In this document: positions 16,036-27,268 of the stretch, one piece after another | Layout of the letters: every line of letters starts with the position of its first letter | Numbering within the stretch: position 1 is the first letter of the stretch | Source: an uncultured Gammaproteobacteria bacterium | GTDB lineage: Bacteria; Pseudomonadota; Gammaproteobacteria; Pseudomonadales; UBA5518 | Direction of reading: 5' to 3' | DNA: 28,859 nt | Assembly: GCA_903921135.1 (NCBI GenBank) | Contig: CAIXOY010000557.1 | Span: forward strand, 1 to 28,859 | Program-made: the position numbers and the translations under genes | Notes under the pieces: model-generated | Database searches by the model: none | The model's input: only the letters and a program-made list of their open reading frames with translations | Told to the model about the DNA's origin: nothing

Positions 16036-17880
16036 TCAGTTCAGGGTGAGCATGACGGCGGCCAGCACCAGCGAGGCGCCGATGGCCATGGAAGCAACGT
16101 ACCAGCGCAGGCGCCCGGTCTGGGGCAGCACTGCCAGCATATTCAGGCCGCGCACCGTGGCGGGCAGCAGGGCGATCGTGCGGTCGAGCGTGTCGCGGCG
16201 GCCGGGCCGTGCCATCCAGAGGAATGGCCGCACGAAGAGAACGTTGTACAGCGCATCAAAGCCGAAGGCGGCTTTCCACCAGGCCGACACGAAGCGCCCT
16301 ATGCCGCTGCCCGCCACTGTGTTCACCAGCGAGCGACGACCAAGGAAGAGCACCACGGCAGCACCGATGCCGGCCAGGCCGACGACGGAGGAGATGATCT
16401 CGACCGTGTGCTTCGCTTCGCCACCGCCCGCTCCGGGGGATGCGGGCAGCACGCCAGCAAGCGGAGGATGGATCATGGCGCCAAGGCCTGTGGAGAGCAC
16501 CATCAGCACGATCAGGGGCAGCGCATAGGCCACGCCGTGGCCAGCGTGGGCATGGGTTTTTTCTTCGCCGTGGAAGACGGTGAAGATGAGGCGGAACGTG
16601 TAGAGCGAGGTCATGAAGGCACCAACCAAGCCCGCATAGAAGAGCGGTGAGGGGCCATCCGTGAGCGCCCAGTGGGCCCAGAGGATCTCGTCCTTCGAGT
16701 AGAAACCCGCCGTTATCAGGGGCAACGCGCTCAGTGCTGCACCGCCCACCAGGAAGCAGGCGTACTCGAGTTTCAGCGTCTTGCGCAGCCCGCCCATCTT
16801 GAAGATGTCCTGCTCATGGTGGCAGCCGAGGATCACCGCGCCCGAGCCGAGGAAGAGCAGCGCCTTGAAGAAGGCGTGAGTCATCAGGTGGAACACCGCG
16901 GCCTGCCAGGCACCCGCGCCGAGCGCGAGAAACATGTAGCCGATCTGGCTCATGGTGGAGTAGGCGAGCACGCGTTTGATGTCGGTTTGCACCATGGCGC
17001 AGAGGCCTGCCATCAGCAGTGTGAGTGCGCCGGTGGCGCCGACCAGCACCATCACATCGGGTGCCAGCACGAAGAGGCCGTTCAGGCGTGCGATCAGGTA
17101 GACGCCTGCCGTCACCATGGTGGCGGCATGGATCAGCGCCGATACCGGGGTGGGGCCGGCCATGGCATCTGCAAGCCAGGTCTGCAGCGGTAGCTGCGCG
17201 GATTTGCCCACCGCACCGCCCAGCAGCATCAGCGTGGCCCAAGTGATCGCCGGGTCACCCGAGGTGAAGACCTGTGGTGCGAGGCGGAGCATCTCCTGGA
17301 TATCGAGCGTGCCCAGCTTCTGCAGCAGGATGAACATGCCGATGGCCATGAACACATCGCCCACGCGGGTCACGATGAAGGCCTTGAGCGCCGCGTTGCC
17401 GTTCGCCACGGTGCGGTAATAGAAGCCGATCAGAAGGTAGGAACAGACGCCCACGCCCTCCCAGCCCAGATACAGCATCACCAGATTATCGCCCAGCACC
17501 AGCAGCACCATGCTGGCCACGAACAGGTTCATGTACGAGAAGAAGCGCGAGTAGCCCTCTTCACCGCGCATGTACCAGGACGCGAACAGGTGGATCAGGA
17601 AGCCCACGCCCGTGATCACGCCCAGCATGGTGAGCGAGAGCCCGTCGAGGTGCAGGCCGAAGGCCGGGCGGAAGTCGCCCACCGCCATCCAGGTCCAGAG
17701 CACCATTTCGTGGCTGCCGCCGTCGAAGCCCAGGATGGCGAGCGCCGTTGCCGAGGCCGACACGCCCATCGAACCCACGCCGATCGCAGCGGAGGTGTTC
17801 TCGGAGAACTTCCCGCGCGAGAAGGAGAGCAGCAGATAGCCGATCAGCGGTGCAAGGAAAGTGAGTGGCAGCGTGTTCAT
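16036..17880 (-). CDS. nuoL: NADH-quinone oxidoreductase subunit L
   Basis: NuoL is the distal antiporter-like subunit of complex I and carries the long lateral helix. It has 614 residues (E. coli 613). E141 (YLGWEGVGVCSYLLIGF) and K226 (GAVGKSAQLPLQTWL) are the conserved proton-path residues, and DAMAGPTPVSALIHAATMV follows as in all NuoL proteins. The C-terminal part (about 480-614) fits the lateral helix and its anchor. The start ATG overlaps the nuoK stop by four bases (ATGA), which suggests coupled translation. Confidence 0.98.
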   Translation of the reverse strand: MNTLPLTFLAPLIGYLLLSFSRGKFSENTSAAIGVGSMGVSASATALAILGFDGGSHEMVLWTWMAVGDFRPAFGLHLDGLSLTMLGVITGVGFLIHLFASWYMRGEEGYSRFFSYMNLFVASMVLLVLGDNLVMLYLGWEGVGVCSYLLIGFYYRTVANGNAALKAFIVTRVGDVFMAIGMFILLQKLGTLDIQEMLRLAPQVFTSGDPAITWATLMLLGGAVGKSAQLPLQTWLADAMAGPTPVSALIHAATMVTAGVYLIARLNGLFVLAPDVMVLVGATGALTLLMAGLCAMVQTDIKRVLAYSTMSQIGYMFLALGAGAWQAAVFHLMTHAFFKALLFLGSGAVILGCHHEQDIFKMGGLRKTLKLEYACFLVGGAALSALPLITAGFYSKDEILWAHWALTDGPSPLFYAGLVGAFMTSLYTFRLIFTVFHGEEKTHAHAGHGVAYALPLIVLMVLSTGLGAMIHPPLAGVLPASPGAGGGEAKHTVEIISSVVGLAGIGAAVVLFLGRRSLVNTVAGSGIGRFVSAWWKAAFGFDALYNVLFVRPFLWMARPGRRDTLDRTIALLPATVRGLNMLAVLPQTGRLRWYVASMAIGASLVLAAVMLTLN

Positions 17881-18194
17881 CCGTGCATCTCGCTCGCAAG
17901 GTCGATGTCGAGGCTGCGGTGGCGGCGGTAGAGCTGCAGCAGCAACGCAAGGCCGATGGCCGCTTCGGCGGCCGCCAGCGTGAGGACCAGAATGAACATG
18001 ATCTGCCCGTCGGGCTGCACCCAGCGGCTGCCTGCGACCACGAAGGCCAACGCCACCGCGTTGGTCATCACCTCGAGGCAGATCAGCATGAAAAGGATGT
18101 TGCGCCGGGCCATGAGCCCGCCGAAACCGATGCAGAAGAGCACGGCTGCAAGCAGCAGCCCGTGCTCCATGGGAATGCCGGCCGTCTCAGGCAT
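17877..18194 (-). CDS. nuoK: NADH-quinone oxidoreductase subunit K
   Basis: NuoK is a small three-helix membrane subunit of complex I (MrpC-like). The 105 residues include LFMLICLEVMTNAVALAFVV and IMFILVLTLAAAEAAIGLAL, whose two membrane glutamates (E41 and E77 by count) are the conserved ones of the family. An internal ATG eight codons in (MEHGLLLA) would give a length closer to that of E. coli, so the exact start is open. The gene overlaps nuoL by four bases. Confidence 0.96.
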   Translation of the reverse strand: MPETAGIPMEHGLLLAAVLFCIGFGGLMARRNILFMLICLEVMTNAVALAFVVAGSRWVQPDGQIMFILVLTLAAAEAAIGLALLLQLYRRHRSLDIDLASEMHG

Positions 18195-18212
18195 GGTTCT
18201 GGCCCCCTTGGT

Positions 18213-18710
18213 TCATCGCGTCTCGTCCCGGCCGAGGTGATAGGCCGCCACGAGCGCCCCGAGGAGCATCAGCGAGGCGAGTTCTACAACGAGCAGATAG
18301 GGCCCGAACAGTGCGATGCCTACCTGCTTGGCGCCCACCGTGGCGGTGCCGGTCGTGCCCGGTGCGTGCAGGATGCCGAAGGCCAGCGAGCCCAGCATGA
18401 TCGAGGCAAGAATCACCGGCCCTATCCAGGTACGGGGCTTCAGCCACGCGCGCTCCTGTTCGGCGGTTTCGGCGCCGAGGTTCAGCATCATCACCACGAA
18501 TACGAAGAGCACCATGATCGCGCCGGCGTAGATGATCACTTCCAGCGCCCCTGCGAAGGGAGCACCGATGGCGAAGAAGATGCCGGCTACCGCGAGCAGC
18601 AACACCACCAGGTACAGCAGCGAGTGCACCGGGTTGGTGTGCGTGACGCAGCGCAGGGCCGCAGCGAGCGCCACGAGGGCGCAGGTGTAGAAAGTCAGTT
18701 CCACGCGCAA
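18213..18710 (-). CDS. nuoJ: NADH-quinone oxidoreductase subunit J
   Basis: NuoJ is a five-helix membrane subunit of complex I next to NuoA and NuoK, and holds the pi-bulge helix involved in coupling. It has 165 residues. The conserved third helix ALEVIIYAGAIMVLFVFVVM is at about 55-74, followed by the loop MLNLGAE. It starts four bases after the nuoI stop. Confidence 0.96.
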   Translation of the reverse strand: MRVELTFYTCALVALAAALRCVTHTNPVHSLLYLVVLLLAVAGIFFAIGAPFAGALEVIIYAGAIMVLFVFVVMMLNLGAETAEQERAWLKPRTWIGPVILASIMLGSLAFGILHAPGTTGTATVGAKQVGIALFGPYLLVVELASLMLLGALVAAYHLGRDETR

Positions 18711-18714
18711 GCCC

Positions 18715-19260
18715 TCATGGCAGCAGGGTTCTCACATCGATGGGCTGGGCCTCGGCCTCGGCAGCGCCTTTCGGCTTGCCGGCGATGGCCATTCCCGCCA
18801 CGCGGTAGAAGTTGTAGTCGTGGTACTTCCCGGTACCGGCGATCAGCAGGTCTTCCTTCTCGTAGACCAGATCCTGGCGCTTGTATTCGGCCAGTTCGAA
18901 ATCCGGCGTGAGCTGGATTGCGTTGGTAGGGCAGGCTTCCTCGCAGAGACCGCAAAAAATGCAGCGCGAGAAGTTGATGCGGAAGAACTCGGGGTACCAG
19001 CGGCCGTCGTCCTGCTCGGCTTTCTGCAGCGAGATGCAGCCCACAGGGCAGGCCACCGCGCAGAGGTTGCAGGCCACGCAGCGTTCTTCGCCGTCCGGAT
19101 CCCGCGTGAGCACGATGCGCCCGCGGTAGCGCGGCGGCAGATAGACCTTCTGCTCGGGGTACTGGATGGTGTCGCGCTTGCGCCAGCCGTGCGCGAAGAT
19201 CATCCACATGCTGCGGAGGTTGGTGCCGATGCCGACCAGAATGCTACCGAGGATGTTCAT
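18715..19260 (-). CDS. nuoI: NADH-quinone oxidoreductase subunit I (2x[4Fe-4S])
   Basis: NuoI is the ferredoxin-like peripheral-arm subunit of complex I that carries clusters N6a and N6b on the path to quinone. Two classical motifs are present: C61-C64-C67-C71 (CVACNLCAVACP) and C100-C103-C106-C110 (CIFCGLCEEACP). The 181 residues match the E. coli length of 180. The N-terminal amphipathic part (1-30) fits membrane attachment. It is four bases upstream of nuoJ and ten bases after nuoH. Confidence 0.98.
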   Translation of the reverse strand: MNILGSILVGIGTNLRSMWMIFAHGWRKRDTIQYPEQKVYLPPRYRGRIVLTRDPDGEERCVACNLCAVACPVGCISLQKAEQDDGRWYPEFFRINFSRCIFCGLCEEACPTNAIQLTPDFELAEYKRQDLVYEKEDLLIAGTGKYHDYNFYRVAGMAIAGKPKGAAEAEAQPIDVRTLLP

Positions 19261-19270
19261 GTGCGCGTCC

Positions 19271-20251
19271 TCATTCCATCAACAGCACGGCGCCGGTGAC
19301 CAGCAGGTTCAGCAGCGTCAGCGGCAGGCAGACCATCCATCCCGCCGCCATCAGGTGGTCGTAGCGCGGGCGCGGGAGCGCGGCGCGCAGCAGGATGAAC
19401 AGCATCACGAAGAACAGCGTCTTGATCGAGAACCAGAAGCCCGCCAGCCACTCCGGCCCGGGGCCGTACCAGCCGCCGAGGAAGAGCGCGGTGAGCAGTG
19501 CTGACACCACGACGATCCCCACGTATTCACCCACGAAGAACATCGCCCATTTCATGCCGGCGTATTCGGTGTGGTAACCGGCACCGAGTTCCTGTTCGGC
19601 CTCGGGCAGATCGAAGGGGCTGCGGTGCGTGACGGCGATGGCCGCCATCAGGAACGTAGCGAAGCCGAGAAACTGCGGCAGGATGAACCACATGCCCTGC
19701 TGTGCCTCGACGATGTCGCGCATGTTGAAAGAGCCGGCCTGCGCCACCACGCCCATCAGCGAGAGGCCCATGAAGACCTCGTAGCTCACGGTCTGCGCGG
19801 CAGAACGCAGGCTCCCGAGGAGGGCGTACTTGCTGTTGCTCGACCACCCGGAGAACAGCACCGCGTACACCGTGAGCCCTGCCATCGCCATGAAGAACAG
19901 GATGCCGATGTGCATGTCTGCCACGCCCCAAGTGGGCGAGACGGGCACGATCACGAAGGAGATGAAGAGCGCGCTCATCGCGATCACCGGCGCGATGATG
20001 AAGGTCAGCCGGTCGGCGAAAGGCGGGATCCAGTCTTCCTTGAACAGCATCTTGATGACGTCTGCGGGCAGCTGCCAGATGCCGAAGGGCCCCACGCGGT
20101 TGGGGCCGTAGCGGTCTTGCCAGAGCGCCAGCACCCGCCGCTCGATGAAGCTGAGGTATGCAGCGAAGAGCACCACGATCAGCAGCAGGACGACGCCCTT
20201 GCCGACGGCGGCGCCGATGGCAAGGAGATCGGGGAGCGGAAGCAGGTTCAT
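19271..20251 (-). CDS. nuoH: NADH-quinone oxidoreductase subunit H
   Basis: NuoH is the membrane subunit that forms much of the quinone chamber and the first proton channel of complex I. It has 326 residues (E. coli 325) with eight or nine membrane segments. Family motifs are ERRVLALWQDRYGPNRVGPF (about 37-56), SLRSAAQTVSYEVFMGL, and AVTHRSPFDLPEAEQELGAG (about 204-223), the acidic loop near the quinone site, followed by YHTEYAGMKWAMFF. Its ATG overlaps the nuoG stop by four bases. Confidence 0.98.
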   Translation of the reverse strand: MNLLPLPDLLAIGAAVGKGVVLLLIVVLFAAYLSFIERRVLALWQDRYGPNRVGPFGIWQLPADVIKMLFKEDWIPPFADRLTFIIAPVIAMSALFISFVIVPVSPTWGVADMHIGILFFMAMAGLTVYAVLFSGWSSNSKYALLGSLRSAAQTVSYEVFMGLSLMGVVAQAGSFNMRDIVEAQQGMWFILPQFLGFATFLMAAIAVTHRSPFDLPEAEQELGAGYHTEYAGMKWAMFFVGEYVGIVVVSALLTALFLGGWYGPGPEWLAGFWFSIKTLFFVMLFILLRAALPRPRYDHLMAAGWMVCLPLTLLNLLVTGAVLLME

Positions 20252-22955
20252 GACTCTCCTCCCTGTGCCAGATGCGCCTCACCCGCGAGCGGTGCCCACG
20301 GAAGGCCGGGAAGGCCGGCCGGCACGCCGAGTACGCCGCGCGCCAGATGCTCACGCAGCGCGAGCGGTGCCTCGAGCGTCACCGGACCAACGGTGAAGCG
20401 CGCAACGGCTCCGGCCTCGAGGCCAAGCGCTGCGGCATCCGCGGGATTCAGTGCGAGGTAGGCTGCAGGGACCTGGCTCGCTGCCGCGGGCGCACGCGCC
20501 GAGAGTTCCTCGCTGCCGTGAATGTGGTAGAGCGGACCAACGACCATCGCCGACGCAGCAGAGTTGCTGGCAAGCGCATAACCACCGCTCCCCGAGCCTT
20601 CAAGCAGGCGCACGCCCGGATCGCCCGAGAGCAGGTGACCACCCACTTCGTCCTGGAATTTGTTCCAGGCCTGCGGGGAGTTCCAGCCCGGCGACCACGC
20701 GAAGGGAATCAGCGCACCCGGCTCCGCGGGCCCGCCGTAGCCTTCCATCGAGAAGGTCAGTGCGGTGTCGGGATCCTGCGAGGCGCGGGGTTCGTGTACG
20801 GACACGTTCGCGCGCATCGCGGTGCGGCCGGAGTAACGCGGTGGCTGGCGTGCGATCTTGCGGCCCGAGACGCGCAGATCAGCGCCCGGTGCGGCAGAGG
20901 CGATGGCAGACAGTGCCGGTATGCCAGCGGCGCAGGCGGCGGTCAGTTGGTCGAGGGTCTGCCAGGGCATTTCCGTGCGGCGCGCCGAGGCCATCAGGCC
21001 CGCAATCCAGCGCCAGCTTTCGCGCACTTGCGAGGCGAGGTTGTAGTAGCCCGGGTCATAGACCTGGAAGTAGCGCTGCGCGCGGCCTTCGCTGCTCACC
21101 ACCGTGCCATCGCCCTCGGCGAAGGTGGCGGCCGGCAGCACGACATGTGCGCGCTGCGCCGTGGGGCTCAGCTGGTGATCGGACACCAGCACGCAGCGGG
21201 CGCGCTCCAGGGCTGCATCCACCACTGCCGCCGGTGCGCGGCGGTAGAGGTCGTTCTCGAGGATGACCAGCACGGTGCCTGCGTCCACTGCGGCCAGTGC
21301 CTGCTCGACATCCTGCCCGCCGATCATGGCTGCGCCGAGTGTGTTCACCTCGGGTACGGCGAGGCTCAAGCCTGCAGGCAAGCCCTTGCTGCACAGTGCG
21401 CGGGCGATGTTGGCTGCGGCATCGAGTACGGCGAGCGAGCCTGCGCCCGTGCCGGAAACGACGAGGGGTTTTTTCGCGCCAGAGAGCGCAGCCGCGATGC
21501 TGGCCGCAAGGGCTGCTGCGTCTGCATCGAGTGCGGCGCTCGGGGCCGGCGCGGCGGGATCGATCGCGTGTGCCACCGCAAAGCCCAGCGCGGCAATGGC
21601 ATCTGCATTGGCGTGATGGCAGGCGGCTGCCACGTCGTCCAGCCGCGTGGCGTCGACGCTGGCAATGTAGAGCGGATGACGCTCGTGCTGGCCGATGTTG
21701 GCGATCGCCTCGGCCTGCCACTCGAGTACGCGTTTTTCTGCGGCGAGTTCCACCGCCCGGCCGTGTACTGCCTGGCGCAGCGCCAGCGCCACACGGGGCG
21801 CGGTCTGCGTGACGTCTTCGCCCAGCACGATCACGGCATCGAAGCCTTCGATGTCGCGCAGCGATGGGCTACGTGCGGGGCTGTCCTGCAGCAGCCTCAG
21901 CACCCGCGCGGCCAGCGCGCTCCCGCCAGCGTCCATCCCGTTCGAGAAGTTGCCTTCGCCCACGAACTCGCGCAGCGCGAAGTTCGCTTCGACGCTGGCG
22001 CGCGGCGAGCCTATGCCGACGATGCGCTCTGCATCGCGCAGCGTGAAGGCGAGGCGGTCCAGTTCGCCCTGCGGCGAGGCGGCCTCGAACTCGGTGCCGG
22101 AGCGGGCCAGCATCTGGCGCGGGCGGTCTTTCAGGTTCACATAGCCGTAGCCGAAGCGGCCGCGGTCGCAGAGGAAGTAGTGGTTTACCGCGCCGTTGAA
22201 GCGGTTCTCGATGCGGCGCAGTTCCCCGTAGCGCTCACCCGGGCTGGTGTTGCAGCCCACGGCGCACTGCTGGCAGACGCTCGGCGCGAACTGCATGTCC
22301 CACTTGCGGTTGTAGCGGGCGGAGTGGGTGCGGTCGGTGAAGACGCCGGTGGGGCAGACCTCGACCAGGTTCCCGGAGAACTCGCTCTCGAGTTGCCCGT
22401 CGGCCACGCGGCCGAAGTAGACGTTGTCGTGTGCGCCGAAAACGCCCAGGTCGGTGCCGCCCGCGTAGTCCTTGTAATAGCGGACGCAGCGGTAGCAGGC
22501 GATGCAGCGGTTCATCTCGTGGTTGACGAAGCTGCCGAGGTCCTGGTTCTTGTGCGTGCGCTTGTTGAAGCGGTAGCGCCGCGTGACCTGGCCTGCCATC
22601 ACCGTCATGTCTTGCAGGTGGCAATGGCCGCCTTCCTCGCAGACGGGGCAGTCGTGCGGGTGGTTGATCATCAGCCACTCGACGACGCTCTTGCGGAAGG
22701 ACTTTGCTTCCTCGTCTTCGATCGAGATCCAGGAGTTGTCGGTGGACGGCGTCATGCAGGACATGACGAGCCTGCCGCGCTTGTCGTCGGCGTTGGCGTA
22801 TTGCTTCACCGCGCACTGGCGGCAGGCGCCGACAGAGCCGAGCGCCGGATGCCAGCAGAAGTAGGGGATATCAAGGCCGAGTGAAAGGCAGGCGTGGAGC
22901 AGGTTGTCAGCCCCGTCGACCTCGTACTGCTTGCCGTCTACGTGGATGATCGCCA

Positions 22956-22956
<1 letters not shown>
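20248..22956 (-). CDS. nuoG: NADH-quinone oxidoreductase subunit G (iron-sulfur, with N7 cluster site)
   Basis: NuoG is the largest peripheral-arm subunit of complex I. The 902 residues (E. coli 908) start with a ferredoxin domain: the [2Fe-2S] N1b ligands are C34, C45, C48 and C67. N5 is ligated by H99, C103, C106 and C112; N4 by C151, C154, C157 and C201. A further set C228-x2-C231-x3-C235...C263 is the site of the extra N7 cluster found in E. coli, Thermus and some other bacteria, which is off the main electron path. The rest is a molybdopterin-oxidoreductase-like fold that has lost its cofactor, with a variable Ala-rich C-terminal half. Its start ATG shares one base with the nuoF stop. 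Confidence 0.97.
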
Positions 22957-24277
<1,321 letters not shown>

Positions 24278-24281
<4 letters not shown>

Positions 24282-24787
24282 GTGTAGCGCTCCAGCAGTG
24301 AGGTGACCTCGGTGGGCGCCACCGGGCCGTGCGTATCCTCGTCGATCATCAAGGTGGGGCCACGGTCGCAGTTGCCGAGGCAGCACACCGGCAGGAGGGT
24401 GAAACGGCCGTCGGCGGTGGTTTCGCCGTAGCCGAGACCGGTCTGGCGGCTGATCTCGGCGCGCAACTCTTCATAACCGGTGAGGAAGCAGGAGATGCTG
24501 TCGCAGACCTTGATCACGTGCCGGCCGACGGGGCGGCGGAAGATCATGTTGTAGAACGTGGCCACGCCCTCGACCTCGGCGCCGCCGATGCCAAGTACGC
24601 CGGCAATCGCCGCGATGGCGCCATCCGGCACCCAGCCGCGGTGGTGCTGCACGATCTTCAGCGCCTCGATACTCGCTGCGCGTGGATCTTCGTAGTGCTC
24701 CATCTCGTGGCGGATCGCGTGGATCTCTGCCTCGGAGAGCACGAAATCGCCCGACGTGCTGGCGATCAGGGCTCCGGAACCGGTCAT
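24278..24787 (-). CDS. nuoE: NADH-quinone oxidoreductase subunit E ([2Fe-2S] N1a)
   Basis: NuoE is the thioredoxin-like subunit with cluster N1a, next to NuoF in the NADH-oxidising tip of complex I. The ligands are C95 and C100 (CDSISC) and C136 and C140 (CLGNC), counted from the start used here. I prefer the ATG at 24787 because GAGG lies eight bases before it; another in-frame ATG at 24811 would add eight residues and overlap nuoCD by 14 bases. With the preferred start it has 169 residues, close to E. coli (166). The stop overlaps the nuoF start. Confidence 0.95.
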
Positions 24788-24797
24788 GTATGTTGCC

Positions 24798-26576
24798 TCA
24801 GCGGTCGACATCGGCCATCACGAAATCAATGCTCGCGAGATACGCGATCAGGTCGGCGACAAGGCCGCCGCGGATGACCGAGGGTATCTGCTGCAGGTGC
24901 GGGAAGCTCGGCGTGCGGATGCGCGTGCGGTAGCTCATCGTGGCAGCGTCCGAGGTCAGGTAATAGCTGTTGATGCCCTTGGTGGCCTCGATCAGCTGGC
25001 AGGCCTCTCCAGCCGGCATCACCGGGCCCCATGAGACACCCACGAAGTGGTTGATGAGCGTCTCGATGTGGGCGAGGGTGCGCTCCTTCGGGGGCGGCGT
25101 GGTGAGCGGGTGGTCGGCCTTGTAGGGGCCGGCGGGCATGTTCTCGAGGCACTGCTTGATGATCTTCACGCTCTGGCGCATTTCCTCGAGGCGCAGCACG
25201 GCGCGGTCGTAGGCATCGCCGTTGGCCGCAAGTGGCACCTCGAACTCGAAGTTCTCCCAGCCACCATAGGGGCGGGCCTTGCGCAGGTCGTAGTTCACGC
25301 CGGTGGCACGCAGGCCCGGGCCGGTAACACCCCATTCGATCGCCTGCGCGCTGTTGTATTTGGCGACACCGATGGTGCGCGAGCGCAGGATCCCGTTGCG
25401 CAGCGCGGCCTTGTCATACTCGTCCAGGCGCTTGGGCATCCACTCGACGAAATCGCGCACGAGCTTGTCCCAGCCCTGCGGCAGATCGTGGGCCACGCCA
25501 CCGATGCGGAACCAGGCCGGGTGCATGCGCCCACCGGTGACGGCCTCGATCACGTCGTAGGCTTTCATCCGGTCGGTGAATATGAAGAAGATGGGCGACA
25601 TCCCGCCCACGTCCTGGATGTAGGTGCCCAGGAAGAGCAGGTGGCTGGTGATGCGGAAGAACTCCGACATCATGATGCGGATGGTCTTCACCCGGTCCGG
25701 CACCTCGATGCCGGCCAGTTGCTCCACGGCCATCACGTAGGCGAGGTTGTTCATCACCCCGCCGAGGTAGTCGATGCGGTCCGTGTAAGGAATGAAGGAG
25801 TGCCACGACTGGCGCTCGGCCATTTTCTCGGCGCCACGGTGGTGGTAGCCGATGTCGGGCACGCAATCGAGGATTTCCTCGCCATCGAGCTGCAGCACGA
25901 TGCGGAAAGCGCCGTGCGCCGAGGGGTGGTTGGGCCCCAGGTTCAGGAACATGTAGTCGGAGTTTGCGGTGCCCCGCGACATCCCCCACTCCTCGGGAAT
26001 GAAACGCAGCGACTCCTGCTCCAGATCCTGTTTGGCGTTGTCCAGGGTGAACGGATCGAATTCGGTAGCGCGCGCCGGGTAGTCCTTGCGCAGCGGGTGC
26101 CCTTCCCAGGTGCGCGGCATCAGCAGGCGCACGAGGTGGGGGTGGCCCTTGAACTCGATCCCGTAGAGATCCCAGACCTCGCGCTCGTACCAGTTGGCGT
26201 TCGGCCAGATCCCGGTGGCGGTCGGCAGGTGCAGATCGTTGGCAGCGAGGGCTACCTTGATCCGGACGTCGTTGTTCCGCTCGATGGAGAGCAGGTGATA
26301 GAAGACGGTGAAGTCCGCGCCCGGGAGGCCTTCGCGGTGACGGCGCAGGCGCTCGTCCACGGCGTGCAGGTCGAGGAGCATGGAGTAAGGCTTTGGTGCC
26401 TGCCGCAGATAACGCAGGACGGCGGTGGCGTCCTGACGTGACACCCATACCGTGGGAACGTTGCCCAGTGTTTCCTGGTACTGGATCCGGGCGGCGCCGA
26501 AGCGCTGGTACAGCTCCGCGATGACGGGGTGCTGGCTGCCCGGGAGCCCGTTCGTCGATGCGCCTGACTTGCCCAC
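24798..26576 (-). CDS. nuoCD: NADH-quinone oxidoreductase fused subunits C/D
   Basis: This 592-residue protein joins NuoC (about 1-190) and NuoD (about 205-592) of complex I, as in E. coli, where the fusion was first described. The NuoC part has NWYEREVWDLYGIEFKGHPH; NuoD begins with NLGPNHPSAHGAFRIVLQLD and has DIGYHHRGAEKMAERQSW and a C-terminal MADVDR. NuoD lines the quinone pocket with NuoB and NuoH. A flexible linker with FIPEEWG joins the parts. The fusion is typical of several gammaproteobacterial groups and absent from most alpha- and betaproteobacteria, where C and D are separate. It follows nuoB by 13 bases. Confidence 0.98.
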   Translation of the reverse strand: MGKSGASTNGLPGSQHPVIAELYQRFGAARIQYQETLGNVPTVWVSRQDATAVLRYLRQAPKPYSMLLDLHAVDERLRRHREGLPGADFTVFYHLLSIERNNDVRIKVALAANDLHLPTATGIWPNANWYEREVWDLYGIEFKGHPHLVRLLMPRTWEGHPLRKDYPARATEFDPFTLDNAKQDLEQESLRFIPEEWGMSRGTANSDYMFLNLGPNHPSAHGAFRIVLQLDGEEILDCVPDIGYHHRGAEKMAERQSWHSFIPYTDRIDYLGGVMNNLAYVMAVEQLAGIEVPDRVKTIRIMMSEFFRITSHLLFLGTYIQDVGGMSPIFFIFTDRMKAYDVIEAVTGGRMHPAWFRIGGVAHDLPQGWDKLVRDFVEWMPKRLDEYDKAALRNGILRSRTIGVAKYNSAQAIEWGVTGPGLRATGVNYDLRKARPYGGWENFEFEVPLAANGDAYDRAVLRLEEMRQSVKIIKQCLENMPAGPYKADHPLTTPPPKERTLAHIETLINHFVGVSWGPVMPAGEACQLIEATKGINSYYLTSDAATMSYRTRIRTPSFPHLQQIPSVIRGGLVADLIAYLASIDFVMADVDR

Positions 26577-26589
26577 GCTAAGCTGCCCC

Positions 26590-27267
26590 TCAGACCTGGT
26601 TCGGAGCGCGCAGCGTGGTCGCGCTCATCCTTTCCTCGCGGCGTTGCTCGCGCTGCGAGGGCACTTCAAGTTTGTGGATGCCCTGATCCCCCACGACCCA
26701 CGACAGCGGGCGTCGCTCGGTGGCGATGGAGTCTTGCAACAGCATCAGGCCTTGCAGGAAGGCTTCCGGGCGCGGTGGGCAACCCGGGATGTACACGTCG
26801 ATCGGCAGGAATTTGTCGACGCCCTGCACCACGGAGTAGATGTCGTACATGCCGCCGGAGTTGGCGCAGGCACCCATGGAGATCACCCAGCGCGGCTCGA
26901 GCATCTGTTCGTAGAGCCGCTGTATGACCGGCGCCATCTTGATGAAGCAGGTGCCCGCGATGACCATGAAGTCGGCCTGCCGGGGTGAGGCGCGGATAAC
27001 CTCTGCGCCGAACCGGGCGACGTCGTGCGGAGCCGTGAACGAAGTGGCCATCTCGACGTAGCAGCAAGACAAACCGAAGTTGTAGGGCCAGAGCGAGTTC
27101 TTGCGGCCCCAGTTCACGGTCTTGTGGAGGACGTCTTCCACCTTGCCCATGAAAACGCTGCGATGGACCTGCTGCGCGAGCGGGTCTGCGTGCTCCGTGG
27201 GGGCGCTTTTCTTCGGCGCGGGTGCGCCGCGGTCCGATACGACGATGGGAGTGAGTTTGTAATCCAC
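26590..27267 (-). CDS. nuoB: NADH-quinone oxidoreductase subunit B (N2 cluster)
   Basis: NuoB carries the terminal [4Fe-4S] cluster N2, which reduces quinone. C68 and C69 (GLSCCYVEM), C134 (MGACANSGG) and C163 (PGCPPRPE) are the N2 ligands. I start at the GTG at 27267, giving MDYKLTPI, like MDYTLTRI in E. coli; GGAGG lies just upstream and the start is one base after the nuoA stop. An in-frame ATG at 27288 lies inside nuoA and would add seven residues. The 225 residues include a charged N-terminal extension (about 10-33, rich in Pro, Lys, Ala) and an Arg-rich tail. Confidence 0.97.
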   Translation of the reverse strand: MDYKLTPIVVSDRGAPAPKKSAPTEHADPLAQQVHRSVFMGKVEDVLHKTVNWGRKNSLWPYNFGLSCCYVEMATSFTAPHDVARFGAEVIRASPRQADFMVIAGTCFIKMAPVIQRLYEQMLEPRWVISMGACANSGGMYDIYSVVQGVDKFLPIDVYIPGCPPRPEAFLQGLMLLQDSIATERRPLSWVVGDQGIHKLEVPSQREQRREERMSATTLRAPNQV

Positions 27268-27268
27268 C

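Noticed and set aside
14455..16650. Long plus-strand frames opposite nuoM and nuoL, rich in His, Gln and Glu
   Set aside because: The His/Gln/Glu bias is what the antisense of membrane-helix codons produces; no ribosome sites or domains.
20272..22884. An 870-codon open frame on the plus strand opposite nuoG
   Set aside because: It is rich in Arg, Ala, His and Cys with no recognisable domain, and lies exactly antisense to a nuoG with all its ligands. In GC-rich DNA the antisense frame of a real gene is often open.
25047..26441. A 464-codon plus-strand frame opposite nuoCD
   Set aside because: Shadow of a conserved gene; no family features.
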